64,000 nt of DNA from Chlorella sorokiniana (GCA_025917655.1 CP084615.1:744001-808000); one strand, 5' to 3'. Positions 24,595-35,128 are shown, counted from the first letter of the stretch. Notes: generated from the letters alone by a model not told the origin. Numbers and translations are program-made.

Positions 24595-25006
24595 TCTGAA
24601 CAGCGGCAAGTTCAATCCATTCTTTTCAGGGCTTTCCCCGAACCCTCGGTGCTTGGTGGATTTGAACTGGCGGAATCGCACAAATCATACGCACCTGAAC
24701 AGCGCCTGCAAGATATGGGTTGGGCCGTCCGTGGTGGCCGTGTTGGCGCCAGCAAGGCCTCAAATGCCACAGCGTACCGCCAGTCTGCTCCTGTTGCCAC
24801 TGGCCACGACTGATGCTAGGATGGGCAAGTCCTGACATTCTTTACGTCTAGTTCCAAAGGGCCAACTGTTGCAACACTTCTTCACCCGCTGAGGTGAGAA
24901 ACCTTCAGTGCAGCATGCAGCACTGTTGGCCGCCCGACGGCATCGCGCGGCCAGTGCCACACATCTGGGAGCCACAGACTCCCAGCCTGCGCCACGGTTG
25001 CTGCGC
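24595..25006. other. Intergenic: ZNFX1-like promoter and transporter 3' flank
   Basis: Lies between two minus-strand genes. It contains the 3' UTR of the CDF transporter and the promoter of the ZNFX1-like gene. An in-frame upstream extension of the CCCH exon to 24681 is open and could add about 29 residues, so the chosen start could be short. No other gene is seen. Confidence 0.5.
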
Positions 25007-27688
25007 TCAGTGCTCCGGCCGGTGTGTTGTTTCATAGTCAAGGTGCACGTGCGCTCGCGCCACCTCCGGCAATAACTCTAGTTTGTGCTGCAACGACTCG
25101 CCTGCGGGCCGGCGGATCCCCCACCACGCAAGGTTCTCAGCACACAGCTGCCAGGAGCAACTAGAGGAGAGCGAGCTTGCCCCTGCTGAAGGGGCATTCT
25201 GCCTGATGGCACCAGCCAGTCAGCTTCAGCCTGCCCGGACCCCCACCCCCACACACAACCCCCACCCACCTATGTCGTGCGCCTCTTGCAGCTGCATGTC
25301 TGGCGGTAGCACGATGTCTACCTCAGCAATGAAGGTGCTGCCGTAGCTGTACGCCCTGCACCGGCGACAGGCAGCAGGCAGCCCGCCCTTGTAACAACCT
25401 ACGGTGCCAGCAGGGGAGGCGGGGGGCACCCCACACAACGGCCAGCCGCTGCCCCTCCACCCCGTCCTCCGACAGCCCAGCCGCCTGGTCCCAACCAACC
25501 CCTACCTCACTGTGTCTATCAGCTGCACCCGCGGGTCGTGGTAGTACGTGAGGTAGGTCAGCTTCTGCAGCAGCTCCGGCGGCGCCGACAGACCCACCAG
25601 GTTGAGGACATGCTCCCGCGCCTGGCCCCCACGCCCACACCACCCAGCAGGAGATGGCAATCGCCACAATGGGGTCCCAGTAAGGGGCGACCCGCTGTCC
25701 CAGCAGCGCCTGCAACCGGAGGTGGGGCAGAGTGTGCTTTTGCTATGGTTCAGGGAACCAGGGATGGTGCTCTGTGCTTCGGATGGGGTCACGCATTGCA
25801 GGCCGACGCCTGGGCATGCTTGGCCCGAAAGCAGCATATCCCCCTCGTTGCCCGCCAGCAGGCCATCGTGTCGTCCCAGCTATGTGCAACAGCTGGCGAG
25901 CGGCCACTGCCTGCTAAAAATGCTCCCAGCCGCGTAGAACCCGCACCCAAGCCTCCCTCACCCGCCAGGCCAGCGCTGTTGACCAGCACGTCGTTCAAGT
26001 GGTCAAGAGCGAAGGCGCGTACCGCAGGGTTGGCGGAGCCGCGGCAGTACAGGAACAGCGCCAGCTTCATCACCACCACCCCGACAGTGCCTGCGGCGCA
26101 CGGCGGGGGGCAGACAGGGTTTGCAACGGGGAAGCGCGGCGGGAGGATGCCTCCACAAGGACTCCAAGTCATTCCAAGCGACGCCAGCTACTTGCAGATC
26201 CCGCTTTGCCAGCGGCTGGGCCTCACCTCCCACCACCACCCACATCATTGTCATCGACAGGTCTTCTGCCTCAGGCGGGCTGAGCAGGGCCTGCACGAGC
26301 ACACGGCAGTCCACAGAGCTCAGGCAAGAAAGGAGCAAGAGTGAAGGCGGGTGTGCCGGCTGCCCTCCCCTGAGATCAAGCCCCCGCCGCACTACACCAC
26401 CAGTTTGCGGCAGCATTCCTGTCCCGCTACTTCCAGAAGACAAGTCCAAAGCACCACCTCCAAGACAAAAGCAACTTGTAATAATGAAAGGTTCTATCCC
26501 CTGACCTTGACACTCTCCATGATGACGCTGAGGCACGCCGTGGCCATCACCACGGCAAACACAACCACTCCCAAAGGCTCCATGCGCTCCCGCCCCACGG
26601 GGTACAGGTCTGCAGGACAGGCGTCGAGAAGCGGATAAAGGCCTGTGGATTGATGTGCTGCAGGAATTGGCGTGCATCAACCGCACCACATTTTGCTCGG
26701 GAGCAACAATGCCATTGAGCTGCCTTGGTTGCTGGTCAGTCAACCAGGGATCCAGTGCTCACACTTGTTCTCCTTCTTGGACTGCCAGCTGGTATAATAG
26801 AGCATGGCTGCGGGCAGAGACCAGCCAACCGACGACTTTGATTAGTTCGTTGCACGCGCGCGCTGCCAACAAGGTGCTTCGCGTTGAAAAACAAGGCAGC
26901 TGGAAGCGGTGCCCTGCAGTGAAACCGGCACGCTTGTGGTGCCAGCCCGCCCGCCCTCCCACCCACCGCTGCCAGCCAGCCAGACCGCCCACCCAACGCT
27001 GCCAGCCAGCCTCCCCGCCCACACCCACCGCTGCTGATCACATCGAGCACCGCATCCATGGTGGCTATCAGGAGCGAGAGGGAGCCCGAGATGACGGCGA
27101 TGCCCAGCCGCACCGCCAGCAGCATGCAGTTGCAGCCAAACGACAGGTTGAGCGCCCGCGACACCGCCGCATCCTCCTGCAGCAGCGGCAGGCGCACAGC
27201 GCGGCACAGCGCGGCTTGAGCCTCTTGTGAGCGAGAGGCGCCGCTGAAACATGAAATCGCAGGGCAGGCTGGGGAGGGGGTCAAGCGGCGCACCGCATCA
27301 CGATCGTTGGTGTACTGGCCGCGATGAATGTGCGCTGTCTCCAGCAGCTCGTCAATCAGCTCGTTCTGCTGCTCATAGTAGCTGCGGACAGCACCACGGC
27401 GACTCTCGGTAGTGCCAATGAGCAGATGCTGCAACAACGGCCACGACGTTGTTCGTGAGCGGGGCGGTGCAAGCGGCGGCGGGTGTTGTCCTGTTGGATG
27501 TAGGGTTGCCCTTAGCGCTGATCGCGGCGCACCTCGAGTTCTCTACTGCTCTTCTTGTGCTGTGCTAGGAGCCCTATCTTGTCCCACTCGCTGTCGACTG
27601 GGGATTGCTGCGGGGCGGAAGAAGGGCTCGCTGCGGGGGATCCAGCCTCCAAATCTCCATCCTCTTGCAGCAACCGAGATGTCGACAT
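25007..27688 (-). CDS. MTP: Manganese-type cation diffusion facilitator (plant MTP8-11 class)
   Basis: Proton-coupled metal exporter of the CDF family, normally moving Mn2+ into Golgi, prevacuolar or vacuolar compartments. Exon 1 (27688-27533) encodes a cytosolic N-terminus starting [16 protein letters not shown]; exon 2 (27428-27294) carries the [14 protein letters not shown] motif typical of plant Mn-MTPs. The next exon has TM1-TM2 with [17 protein letters not shown], giving DxxxD, the Mn-CDF signature (Zn-CDFs have HxxxD). Later exons give [16 protein letters not shown] (TM3), [16 protein letters not shown] (TM4), [12 protein letters not shown] (TM5, second metal site, DHxxD) and [13 protein letters not shown] (TM6). 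The C-terminal cupredoxin-like domain has [25 protein letters not shown] and the closing [13 protein letters not shown], which matches plant MTP ends very well. The TGA at 25009-25007 follows directly. Confidence 0.92.
26941..27031. repeat. Three-copy 30-bp minisatellite in a transporter intron
   Basis: Three adjacent imperfect units of 30, 30 and 31 bp (26941-26970, 26971-27000, 27001-27031), each beginning GCCAGCC and ending ACGCT or CCGCT, with C-rich middles. They sit in an intron of the CDF transporter gene, just after the exon carrying the DxxxD motif (minus-strand reading). Confidence 0.8.
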
Positions 27689-28079
27689 GGGCGGCCCTGC
27701 TTACAAACCTAAGCTGCTCAACCTCTGAGCCGAAGCATCGCACAGCTGTGTTTACGGTGAATCTGCAATCAAGTGCGCATCAAACAGACGCATGCATCGC
27801 AAACTGCCTCTGACGAGAGGGTGACAGACACTGTCCAGCATTCCGCCAGCGCGCTGGGTGCGCGAACAAAAACGGGACATTGTGGTTACTGGTTGCCTCT
27901 CTGCAGACCCACGCTCTTTCCCCCATTCTGTGCAATTGCAGCGCCGCTTCCAGAAGGCTGCTGCTTCCGCTGCTGGCTGGGCGCTCCTGGCCGGCCTTTG
28001 CCGGCTGTCGGGGATGGCTGCCGCCGCCGCTGTACCGCCAACGGTCATGCAGCACAGCCAATGGCCCTCCACGCACTCG
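27689..28079. other. Intergenic with repeat copy 1
   Basis: Between the start of the CDF transporter and the stop of the dioxygenase-like gene, both on the minus strand. It contains one copy of the roughly 140-bp direct repeat (27881-28020) and, to its left, the transporter promoter. No gene is supported. Confidence 0.5.
27881..28020. repeat. Direct repeat, copy 1 (about 140 bp)
   Basis: Matches 30233-30372 in the same orientation with roughly 90% identity by eye and no obvious gap over most of its length. Both copies begin TGTGGTTACT and end in the GCCGGCTGTCGG region. This copy starts about 60 nt downstream of the stop codon of the dioxygenase-like gene, within its 3' flank. Confidence 0.85.
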
Positions 28080-29978
28080 TCAAGCGGCCAGCTGGCCACT
28101 GAGCAGCAGCGATCTGAGCCCGTTAGGGGCCCGCAAGGGCAGGGTGCTGCCCAGGGCGAAGCGCAGCACAACGTCCTCCACGCTGCGCAGGCCGCTGAGC
28201 GTGCTGGCGTTGCAGTGCATGGCACAGCCCAGGCGGATGCCGGTGACGCCGGCTGGGCGCGGGTCCGCCGGCAAGGTGCCGTGGACCTGCCACATGGGCA
28301 CACGGGCGGGTGAGCCAGCCTGCAAAGGTCACCCCCGCGGCAAACAGGCAGACGCGCTCGGGGCAGGCGCACCTGGGTGGCGGCCTTGATGAGCACAATG
28401 GAGCCGTCCCGGATGGGCACCTTCACCCCGGCAGTGGCGTTGAAGAAGGCGCCGCCGCTCAAGCCGGCACAGTTCCCTGCAGTGCTCGGGTGACAGCAAC
28501 AGGCGGAAAGTGTGGGGCCCCAGCAGCCCAGCAGGAGAGCGAGGGACGCGCAGGTGGCAGGCAAGCGTGTTCGCACCTACATCCATCCACTGGATCTGGG
28601 TGAAATCGACGTCCCTGGTGTCGCGGTGTGGGTAGATGCACCAGCCGGGCTCGTCATGCCTGCATGCATCAAGTGAAACGGAGACGGGCTGCGTTGGCTG
28701 CGTGGGGGCATAGTTTGCCTGGCCGGTGCAGTACCATGCAGTACCGTGCAGTACCCGACACGTCGCCATGCCACTCACACAGTGATGGCTTGACCGAGGT
28801 ACGGCGTGCCGCCCAGGGACTTGGCCCCACCGCCGCCCATGAGGGTGAACGTCCTGTGCTGGCACGCCATCAGCTCCGGCACCAGCGAGTGAGCCGCCTC
28901 GAACTTGGACATGGCGCACCAGTCTCCAACGGCGTGCAGCAGCTGGATGGGCGTGCGGCCCTCGGCGGCCGGGAGGCGCAGAGGGGGCCCTCCCACGCCT
29001 GCAACAGGCCCTGTGGCGGCGCGTACTCGGGCTCCGCCATCTTCCTGCGACGGTAGGGCGCGCAGGGCGCGGGATGAACAGCTGGTCTGTTTCGGGCTGC
29101 AAGGAGGGGGAGGCAGTGGCGTGGTGTGCCGCTCACCTCCCATACGCTGGGCCACTCCCGCCGTTCTGTGCAGTGGAGAGGAAGCCGGTGTTGTGGGTGG
29201 GAGCCCTGCCCCCCCCGCCTGGGTCAGGCCTGACGTTGGCAGCCAGCAGCGCGTGCGCCCAGGCCAGGTCGGCGTGCGCCCCCGGCTTGCAATGCAGCCG
29301 CGCCAGCGGGGCGGGGATGACCACCGTGGTCACCGCGCCGCGGGTGTCGCCGTCCTGCTCGCAGATGGCCGCCAGCTGCTGCGCATCAACAAGGATGGAC
29401 AGCACAGCTGTCGCCTCCGTCGTCCATTCCGCGTCCAACGGCACCAGGCCGGCGCTGTCCGGCATGGTCCCCACGCCGTCCTTGTCAAGCACAGGGCTTC
29501 CCGGCTGTTCACCAGGCTGCTTGTGTCCAGGCCGCCGCCTTGCTGCTCGAAAACCAGGGTGTGCGGCCGCATGCGGATGGGCACATTGGCCTGCAGCAGT
29601 GGCAGCCGAAGGGCGTTTCAACTGGTAACTGCAGGGATATACGGCGGCAGAACAAGCTTTGTTGGCCATTGACACAACACATCCGCCGAAGGAGGAGGTC
29701 CCTGTCTGACATCTAGACACACAGATGCAGCACAATGACATTGCTTGCTGCGCAGCTGCTAATCCGCCCGTTCGCCGCCGCACGGCGCGCGCACGGCGCA
29801 CCGCATTCAGAATCTTCTCCCGCAGCTCCGGCCGCGCCAGCGTGAGCTGTCCAGGCAGGCGGCCAGTAGGCGTTTCGCCGATGAGGCGCTTGGCGCTCTC
29901 AAATGGAGCGGGCGCCACTCCCGCGTCCTTGAGGCGGGCTTTGGAGGGGAAGTTGTCCCGCGTCTGGCCTTTTCGCAT
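28080..29978 (-). CDS. Putative 2-oxoglutarate/Fe(II) dioxygenase-like protein (possible TET/JBP relative)
   Basis: Not recognised with certainty. The first ATG (29978) opens MRKGQTRDNFPSKARL. Exons follow with NVPIRMRPHTLVFEQQ, a stretch ending LAAICEQDGDTRGAVTTVV, and a C-terminal half of PYLGQAITV, HDEPGWCIYPHRDTRDVDF, GNCAGLSGGAFFNATAGVKV, PIRDGSIVLIKAATQ and VHGTLPADPRPAGVTGIRLG. The order H-R-D, about 50 residues, then H, followed by an Arg, fits the HxD...H...R active site of double-stranded beta-helix 2OG/Fe(II) dioxygenases; DGSIVLIKAATQVHG looks like the strand carrying the distal His. Splicing between these pieces is in phase. The N-terminal half has no motif I know. Frame breaks occur near 29490 and 29000 (G/C run). 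The last frame ends LLLSGQLAA at 28080. It could instead be another cupin-fold protein. Confidence 0.45.
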
Positions 29979-30635
29979 CCTGGCGACTTTCTTACGATGT
30001 TGCTGTTTTTAGAAAGTCTCCCCATCGTCCTGCGTAGTGGGCGGGTTTGACATGCGGCTGGTGCAACGTGCAGGCAGCGCTTAGCGCTGGAAGAAGAGGC
30101 GATGTAGAAAGCTTGCCCAGCACAGCTAATGCGAGTATTGTCACTCGGGTTCGTCACTCACAAGGCGCGCCTAGGCACATTGCCACCGTGGCAAACCCTA
30201 GTATGGTGTTACTGACCCGAGGTAATATGTCGTGTGGTTACTTGTTGCCTCTTTGCAGACCCACGCTCCTGCCCCCATGCCCTGCAACCGCAGCGCCGCT
30301 TCCAGCAGGCTGCTGCTTCCGCTGCTGGTTGGGCGCTCCTGGCCGCCCTTTGCCGGCTGTCGGCATGGCTGGCGCGCTGGAGACGACGGGAGGCGTGTGC
30401 CAAAGGCGACGCCGCGCCTGTCTGGGCTCCCCACCGCCTGCACTTCCACATCGGCGCCGCCTTGTGCGTCCGCCCTCGCCACAGTGAGTCTATTCAGCGA
30501 CAGCTGCAAGGCAGAGAGGCGGGCTGGTTTCCAGGAGAGCACACAGCAGCGGCGCTCCGCCAGGTTGGAAGTTGGAGGCCCTCCTCCATCTACAACAGCG
30601 GCACCCGCCCATGGCCCGCACCTTGTCAACCTCCA
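29979..30635. other. Intergenic with repeat copy 2
   Basis: Between the start of the dioxygenase-like gene and the stop of the Sfi1-like gene, both minus strand. It holds the second copy of the direct repeat (30233-30372) and the promoter of the dioxygenase-like gene, which must lie between about 29980 and 30230. No gene is supported. Confidence 0.5.
30233..30372. repeat. Direct repeat, copy 2 (about 140 bp)
   Basis: Same orientation and about 90% identical by eye to 27881-28020. It lies about 265 nt downstream of the stop codon of the Sfi1-like gene on the minus strand. Read on that strand, both copies have the same open frame with similar peptides (SSGSSSLLEAAL, then MG..AWVC.EATSNH), although no splice joins it to either gene. 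Confidence 0.85.
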
Positions 30636-33578
30636 CTACCACGCCAGGCTGCGCTCCAGGGCACCACTGGCCAGCAGGTCCTGCTTGAGAGCGCGGACCA
30701 TCGCGTTGAAGGAGCTGCCGGTGCGCACCAGGAGCCTGTTGCGGGCCGCAGACGGCGACGCCGGGCGGAGGCCCTGCCGCTGCCTGGCCGGGCTGCACGC
30801 CGCCTCCCGCTGGGCAGCACTCGGACGTGCCACGCCGCCGCCATCCAGCGATGCGGGCTGGCAAAGCGGAGGGCGGGCGTCGCATTCGTGTGCGCCGTCT
30901 TGCGGCGCTACGGAGGCAGGCTGCTGCTGCTGCAGGCTGCGCACCAGCCGCGCCAGGGCGTCCCTCTCCTCCTGCAGCACCCCCCGCCTGCAGCAGCTCC
31001 TCCACACGCTGCCGCCCCCAGTCCCCGCTGTCAATCACGCGGCACAGCCGCTCGTTCTCCCGACGCAGCTGGTCGCCGTCGGCGGCGAGCTGCTGCACCT
31101 GCTCTGTCAGCCTGCGAGGCAGGGCGGAGCTCAAGTTCAGCACAGCTGGCGTTTTGGGAGACGAGCGGGCATGGTGAGACCAGCATGCTCACCGCTCAAC
31201 ATCTTCAGCCTGCATCCAGGATTGCCGCCCCGCCAAAAATGCCGCCCAGCCGTCAAACGAGCGGGCAACCAGGCGGGAGCGCCGCAGCTGGGCCATCACA
31301 GCCAGCACCGCTGCAGTGGCTGCTGCCAGGGCCGCCCGCTGCCGCCACACTGCCATGACGCTGGCTGCCGTCCGCTGAGCCTGTTCCCGCTGTGCCACTC
31401 GTGCAGTGCGTTTGAACCAGTTGATATATAGCCAGCTGCCAAGGGCCTGGCGAAGCAGCCGGCACTCCCGCAGCCTCCTCGCGCACATCGTCCTCTGCTG
31501 CTTGGCTGCCCCAGTGCCCACCTGCTCACGCCAGGCGCGCAACATGTGGCACATCCGCAACCGACATATGAGCCTGCGAGCCTGTTTTGCCGCCAGTCGA
31601 GCGACAACTTTATCTCGAGCCACCGCCTGCCAGCTGCCCAGGCACCGGCGCAGCGCAGCTCGGGTCGAGCGTCGCTCTGCTGCCGCCTGCATTATCTGCT
31701 TTGCGCGCAGCTGCCTGGCCACCTGCTGCCAGGCCCGCAGTAGGCTGCGCAGCCGGTGGCGGGCCAGGAGGCGCACCGGTCGGCTCTCCAGGTGACGGAT
31801 CTGCAGGAAATGCCATGCAAGAGGTTCATGACAACGAGCCTCCCCACCACACTAGCTGTCAACCAGAAAAGCCCCCCACCCCCCACCCCCCATCCCCACC
31901 CAAGTCATACCCCCCCCAAAGCACCCGCACACCTGCGCCCCCAGCTGCTGGATCTGCACGTCCCTCAGCTCCAGCTGCACCTTCCACCAGCGCAGCGCCC
32001 GCTGCCGCCGCCAGTCCTGCCAGCAGCGCCGCAGCAGCCCTCGGCGGATCAGCGTGCAGGCGCGGCCCAGCGCGTGCTGCTGCCGTTCGTGATCCACGCA
32101 CTGCCGCCGCCAGGCGTGCAGGCAGCGCCGCAGGTGTCCCATCTCCACGGCGTGGCGGGCCGCCAGGGCCCAGTGCCGCCGCTGCTGCTGGCCGCCGTGC
32201 AGGTGGCGCCATTCCTGCATGGAGGGGGCGCGCTTGCTGCGGGTGTGGGTGATTGTGTTGAAGGCCAGCAGGCAGCAGCCAGGAACCGTCAGGCGCCGGG
32301 CTTCAACCACAGCAGCCTCACATAGAAGGCTCGAGCCTGGGCCGCGCGCTCCACCGTCGCCGCCTGCCGCTCAAACACGCGTTGGCTACGCAGGATGGCG
32401 TCCTGCACCTTGCGAGACATCCCCGCCAGGCTGCTCAAATGCTGCGCTGCCAGGCGGGCCGGCAGGGCGTCGGCCGCAGAAACGCCGGCAGAGCGCCCCT
32501 GCCGCTGCAAGTTTGCGGTGCGGCCGTAGCCGTCTGCTTCCACTTCAAGGGCTTGCAGAGCTGCTGCATGGTCCCAGTTCCTCTCATCCGCCTGGCTGCC
32601 TTGAGGGCTCAACCCGCTGCTCAGGCTGCAGGTCCATTCGCCGCTCAGAGCGCAGGCAGTGCCGCCTGGCTCCCCTCCCTCCTCCCTCCTGCCAGGAGAC
32701 ACCCCGCTGTTTGAGCGCTCCACTTGCGCAATCTCCCGCTGCTGCTGCTGCTGGTTTGGGGCTTCCCACCGTGCCACAGCAGTGCTTTGTGGGGCGCGAG
32801 GAGCATCGCCCATCCGAGTTGCAGTCTGAAAAGCAGGCTCGCAGGCTGTGGTGGCTGCGCCGCCTCGCTCCTGCATGACGGGCTGATTCCGATTCTGCTG
32901 AGCTTCCTGAACCAAGGGGCGGCACCCAGCTGGCGTAACAGCCGCGGGCGAGCTGACAGCGGTGGCCGCACAGTCGGCATGCGCGTGCATCTGTGCATGG
33001 CTGCCAGCGGCTGCTGCCGGAGGTTGCTCATCCTCCAGCTGGCAAGAGGCAGCAGAGGCTGCCATACTCGATCCCTGGACACATGCACCCCTCGGCGCTC
33101 CAGCATGCAATGGAGCGTCTGCCTGCGCATCACGCTGGTGGTGCTGCTGATGAGACGCTGGCAGCAAGTCCACTGGCTGCTGGTGGTGTTGCAGAGCTGG
33201 CACGTACGCCTGCTGTTGCTGCTGCTGCTGCTGATGGTGCTGCAGCTGCTGGTAGGCCTGCTGCTGCCAGTGTGTCGAACATTGCGCAGACGGATCAAGC
33301 ATCTGCTGACTGAACGCAGGGTGCCACTGGATGCCAGCGGACCGCTGCGCCTGCTGGGATGAGGTGCGATGAGCTTGCTGCGGGCTGAACAGCATGTCAC
33401 CGGCATAGTCCTCTGGAATGATCGTGCATGGCAGCGTGTAGTAAGCCTGAGGCGGCCTGTGCCAGGAGGGACTGCTCGGCTGGCTGTCGGCAGACGCGGC
33501 GTCGGCCGGGGCTCCGGTATCGCTGGCTTTCCCAGAAGTGCCTTTCCATGCTGGAAGCTTGGAGCCGCTCTCGTGCAT
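30636..33578 (-). CDS. Gln-rich protein with Sfi1-like Trp-containing helical repeats
   Basis: The large first visible exon (open from about 33830, first in-frame ATG at 33578, donor after AQARAFY near 32323) is low-complexity, with poly-Gln (HHQQQQQQQQAY) and Ser/Pro/Ala stretches. The next exon (about 32220-31932) and 31803-31191 hold repeated basic helices spaced like Sfi1 centrin-binding repeats: CLHAWRRQC, RCWQDWRRQRALRWW, LLRAWQQVARQL, CLGSWQAVARDKV, MLRAWREQV, ALGSWLYINWF, VMAVWRQRAAL, SFDGWAAFLAGRQ. The last part is coiled coil (LTEQVQQLAADGDQLRRENE; LQEERDALARLVRSLQQQQ), ending MVRALKQDLLASGALERSLAW and TAG. A G6 run near 30985 breaks the frame by one base. Such proteins usually sit at centrosomes or basal bodies and bind centrin; that role is inferred from the repeats. 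The true start may lie in an upstream exon. Confidence 0.65.
33192..33250. repeat. CTG/CAG-rich tract coding poly-Gln
   Basis: CTG-rich tract on the plus strand (CAG on the gene strand), including five consecutive CTG, encoding the Gln-rich segment of the Sfi1-like protein. Trinucleotide purity is interrupted by His codons. Confidence 0.6.
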
Positions 33579-33830
33579 GTTACTCTCTTCCTTGGTGAAT
33601 CCTTTGGGCACTTCGGGCTCTGCAGCAAACTTCACTCGCCTGCTGGCTTTAAGAGACCTGGATGGCGAGTTCTCGGGCCTTGAGAGGCCAGAGGGCTGCT
33701 GTGATGCTGCAGATCGTGTTCTGAGACTCCCAAAGGCAGCGTGCGGATCGTCAGGTGAAGCGCTGAACCCTCTGCGTGGTCGTTCAGCACTTGACCGGTG
33801 TTCATTGATGACGAGGCGGCATGCAGACAA

Positions 33831-34093
33831 TTATTTTAAGCATGCTCATGCAAAGGACTTGTTTATCACAGATGTTGGTGCCTGTGCAGCGACTTTGGCG
33901 CGCTGACTGGACCGAGATGGGAACTGGCAACCTTGAAACTCCATATTGCTCGATCGCTCTGCAATTGGACATTTGCGGATCTCTTGTGCCAGTGCAGGTT
34001 GCCCCTTGAACCTGCTGCACTTTGCCGCCCTTCCCAGCAGCAACGTCTTTTGCAGCAATCCCGCCTTTTTGCTGACCACAGAAAGTGAGCGAC
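33831..34093. promoter_or_regulatory. Divergent intergenic region (Sfi1-like / PAC1-like)
   Basis: About 260 bp separates the open frame of the minus-strand Sfi1-like gene from the plus-strand start at 34094. It is lower in GC than the flanking exons and should contain the plus-strand promoter, and perhaps promoters for both. The 5' exon of the Sfi1-like gene could extend into it. Confidence 0.35.
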
Positions 34094-35128
34094 ATGGTTT
34101 GGATGGAGGACCCACTCACGGGCGATATGCCCCACCGCTCAATCATCGAAGAAGAGGATGAACTGCTCGCCACCGAGCTTGCACCACAGTATAACGTGCA
34201 GCCCACAATAGAGGTGGGTCGTATCAACCGTTGCTTGCGATCGATCACACCCTATCACCCCGTCTCCTTGCCTCACGCTCTTGCAGTGGATACAAGGCGC
34301 AGCGCCCGTCAAGAATGCCACAGTGGTGAGACATTGCGGTCGTGCCTTGCTGTGCACAGCTCCCGATCCGGCACCCCGGCTTGCGACGCCGTGACGCCTG
34401 CGCCGCCGCCCCCTGTGCAGGTGTTTCTGGTGGGCCAGGCGGCCTGCCTGCTTGCGGGCGCGCTGTTCTCCACCACCCGCCTGCTGGGCAGCATCCGCGT
34501 GCCTGAGCTGGTGCGAGTCAGGTCCCCCATGGAAGAGGAGTATGGCAGCGGCCAGCAGCCGGTGCACGCCTGCACCCTGCGAGCCCTGACCGCCGCAGCA
34601 CCGCCCTTGCTGCTGGTGGAGTGCCCGCGGGAGCTGCCGCAGGAGCAGGCGAGCGCGTGGGCGACGACCGTGCTGGCGGCGCTGCAGCCGGCGGCGGCGG
34701 CGGTGGCCTGCACCCTGCCTGCCATGAGCTACCGCGGCCCGGGCAGCCCCGCCGAGCAGGATCTGGTCTTCTCGCTGCAGACAGCGGCAGCCACGCCCGC
34801 TGCTCCTGCTGCCGCCGCAGCGGGGCTGCCGCCGCCGCTCCCGGACGCCACCTCGCTGGGGGGCTTGGCAGCGGCGCTGCTGACGTGGGCGGAACTGGAC
34901 GGGCTGCCCGCGGCGGCTGCGGTGGGGATCCAGGTGCAGCAGGTGGCAGACGCGCAGTTCCTGCTGGCCCTGGGCCAGGGGCTGGAGGCAAGCCTGCGAC
35001 AAGCGGGCGGCGAGGCGGCAGCGGCGGCGCTGAAGCAGCAGCCGCGGGCGGCGCGGCTGGCGGCGTTGGGCGGCGCGGCAGACGCTGTGTACCGCTCTTC
35101 AGCCAGCAGCTCCATTTTTCCTGAGTGA
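34094..35128 (+). CDS. Possible proteasome assembly chaperone 1 (PAC1/PSMG1-like)
   Basis: Exons 34094-34213, 34287-34325 and 34421-35128 join in frame with consensus sites, giving about 289 residues. The N-terminus is acidic (HRSIIEEEDELLATELAP). Then follow the strands WIQGAAPVKNATVVFLVGQ, an Ala/Leu-rich alpha/beta body, LPPPLPDATSLGGLAAALLTWAELDGLPAAAAVGIQV and a helical tail. The 'PP..G..AALL...EL..LPA' arrangement and size resemble plant PAC1, which pairs with PAC2 to assemble the 20S alpha ring. The resemblance is weak and from memory; it could be another small conserved protein. The ATG at 34094 is preferred because it is the first in frame and sits close upstream of conserved-looking sequence. 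No frame break. Confidence 0.5.
   Translation: MVWMEDPLTGDMPHRSIIEEEDELLATELAPQYNVQPTIEVGRINRCLRSITPYHPVSLPHALAVDTRRSARQECHSGETLRSCLAVHSSRSGTPACDAVTPAPPPPVQVFLVGQAACLLAGALFSTTRLLGSIRVPELVRVRSPMEEEYGSGQQPVHACTLRALTAAAPPLLLVECPRELPQEQASAWATTVLAALQPAAAAVACTLPAMSYRGPGSPAEQDLVFSLQTAAATPAAPAAAAAGLPPPLPDATSLGGLAAALLTWAELDGLPAAAAVGIQVQQVADAQFLLALGQGLEASLRQAGGEAAAAALKQQPRAARLAALGGAADAVYRSSASSSIFPE

Noticed and set aside
26941-27031. CRISPR-like array
   Set aside because: Three adjacent units without spacers; it is a plain tandem repeat in a eukaryotic intron.
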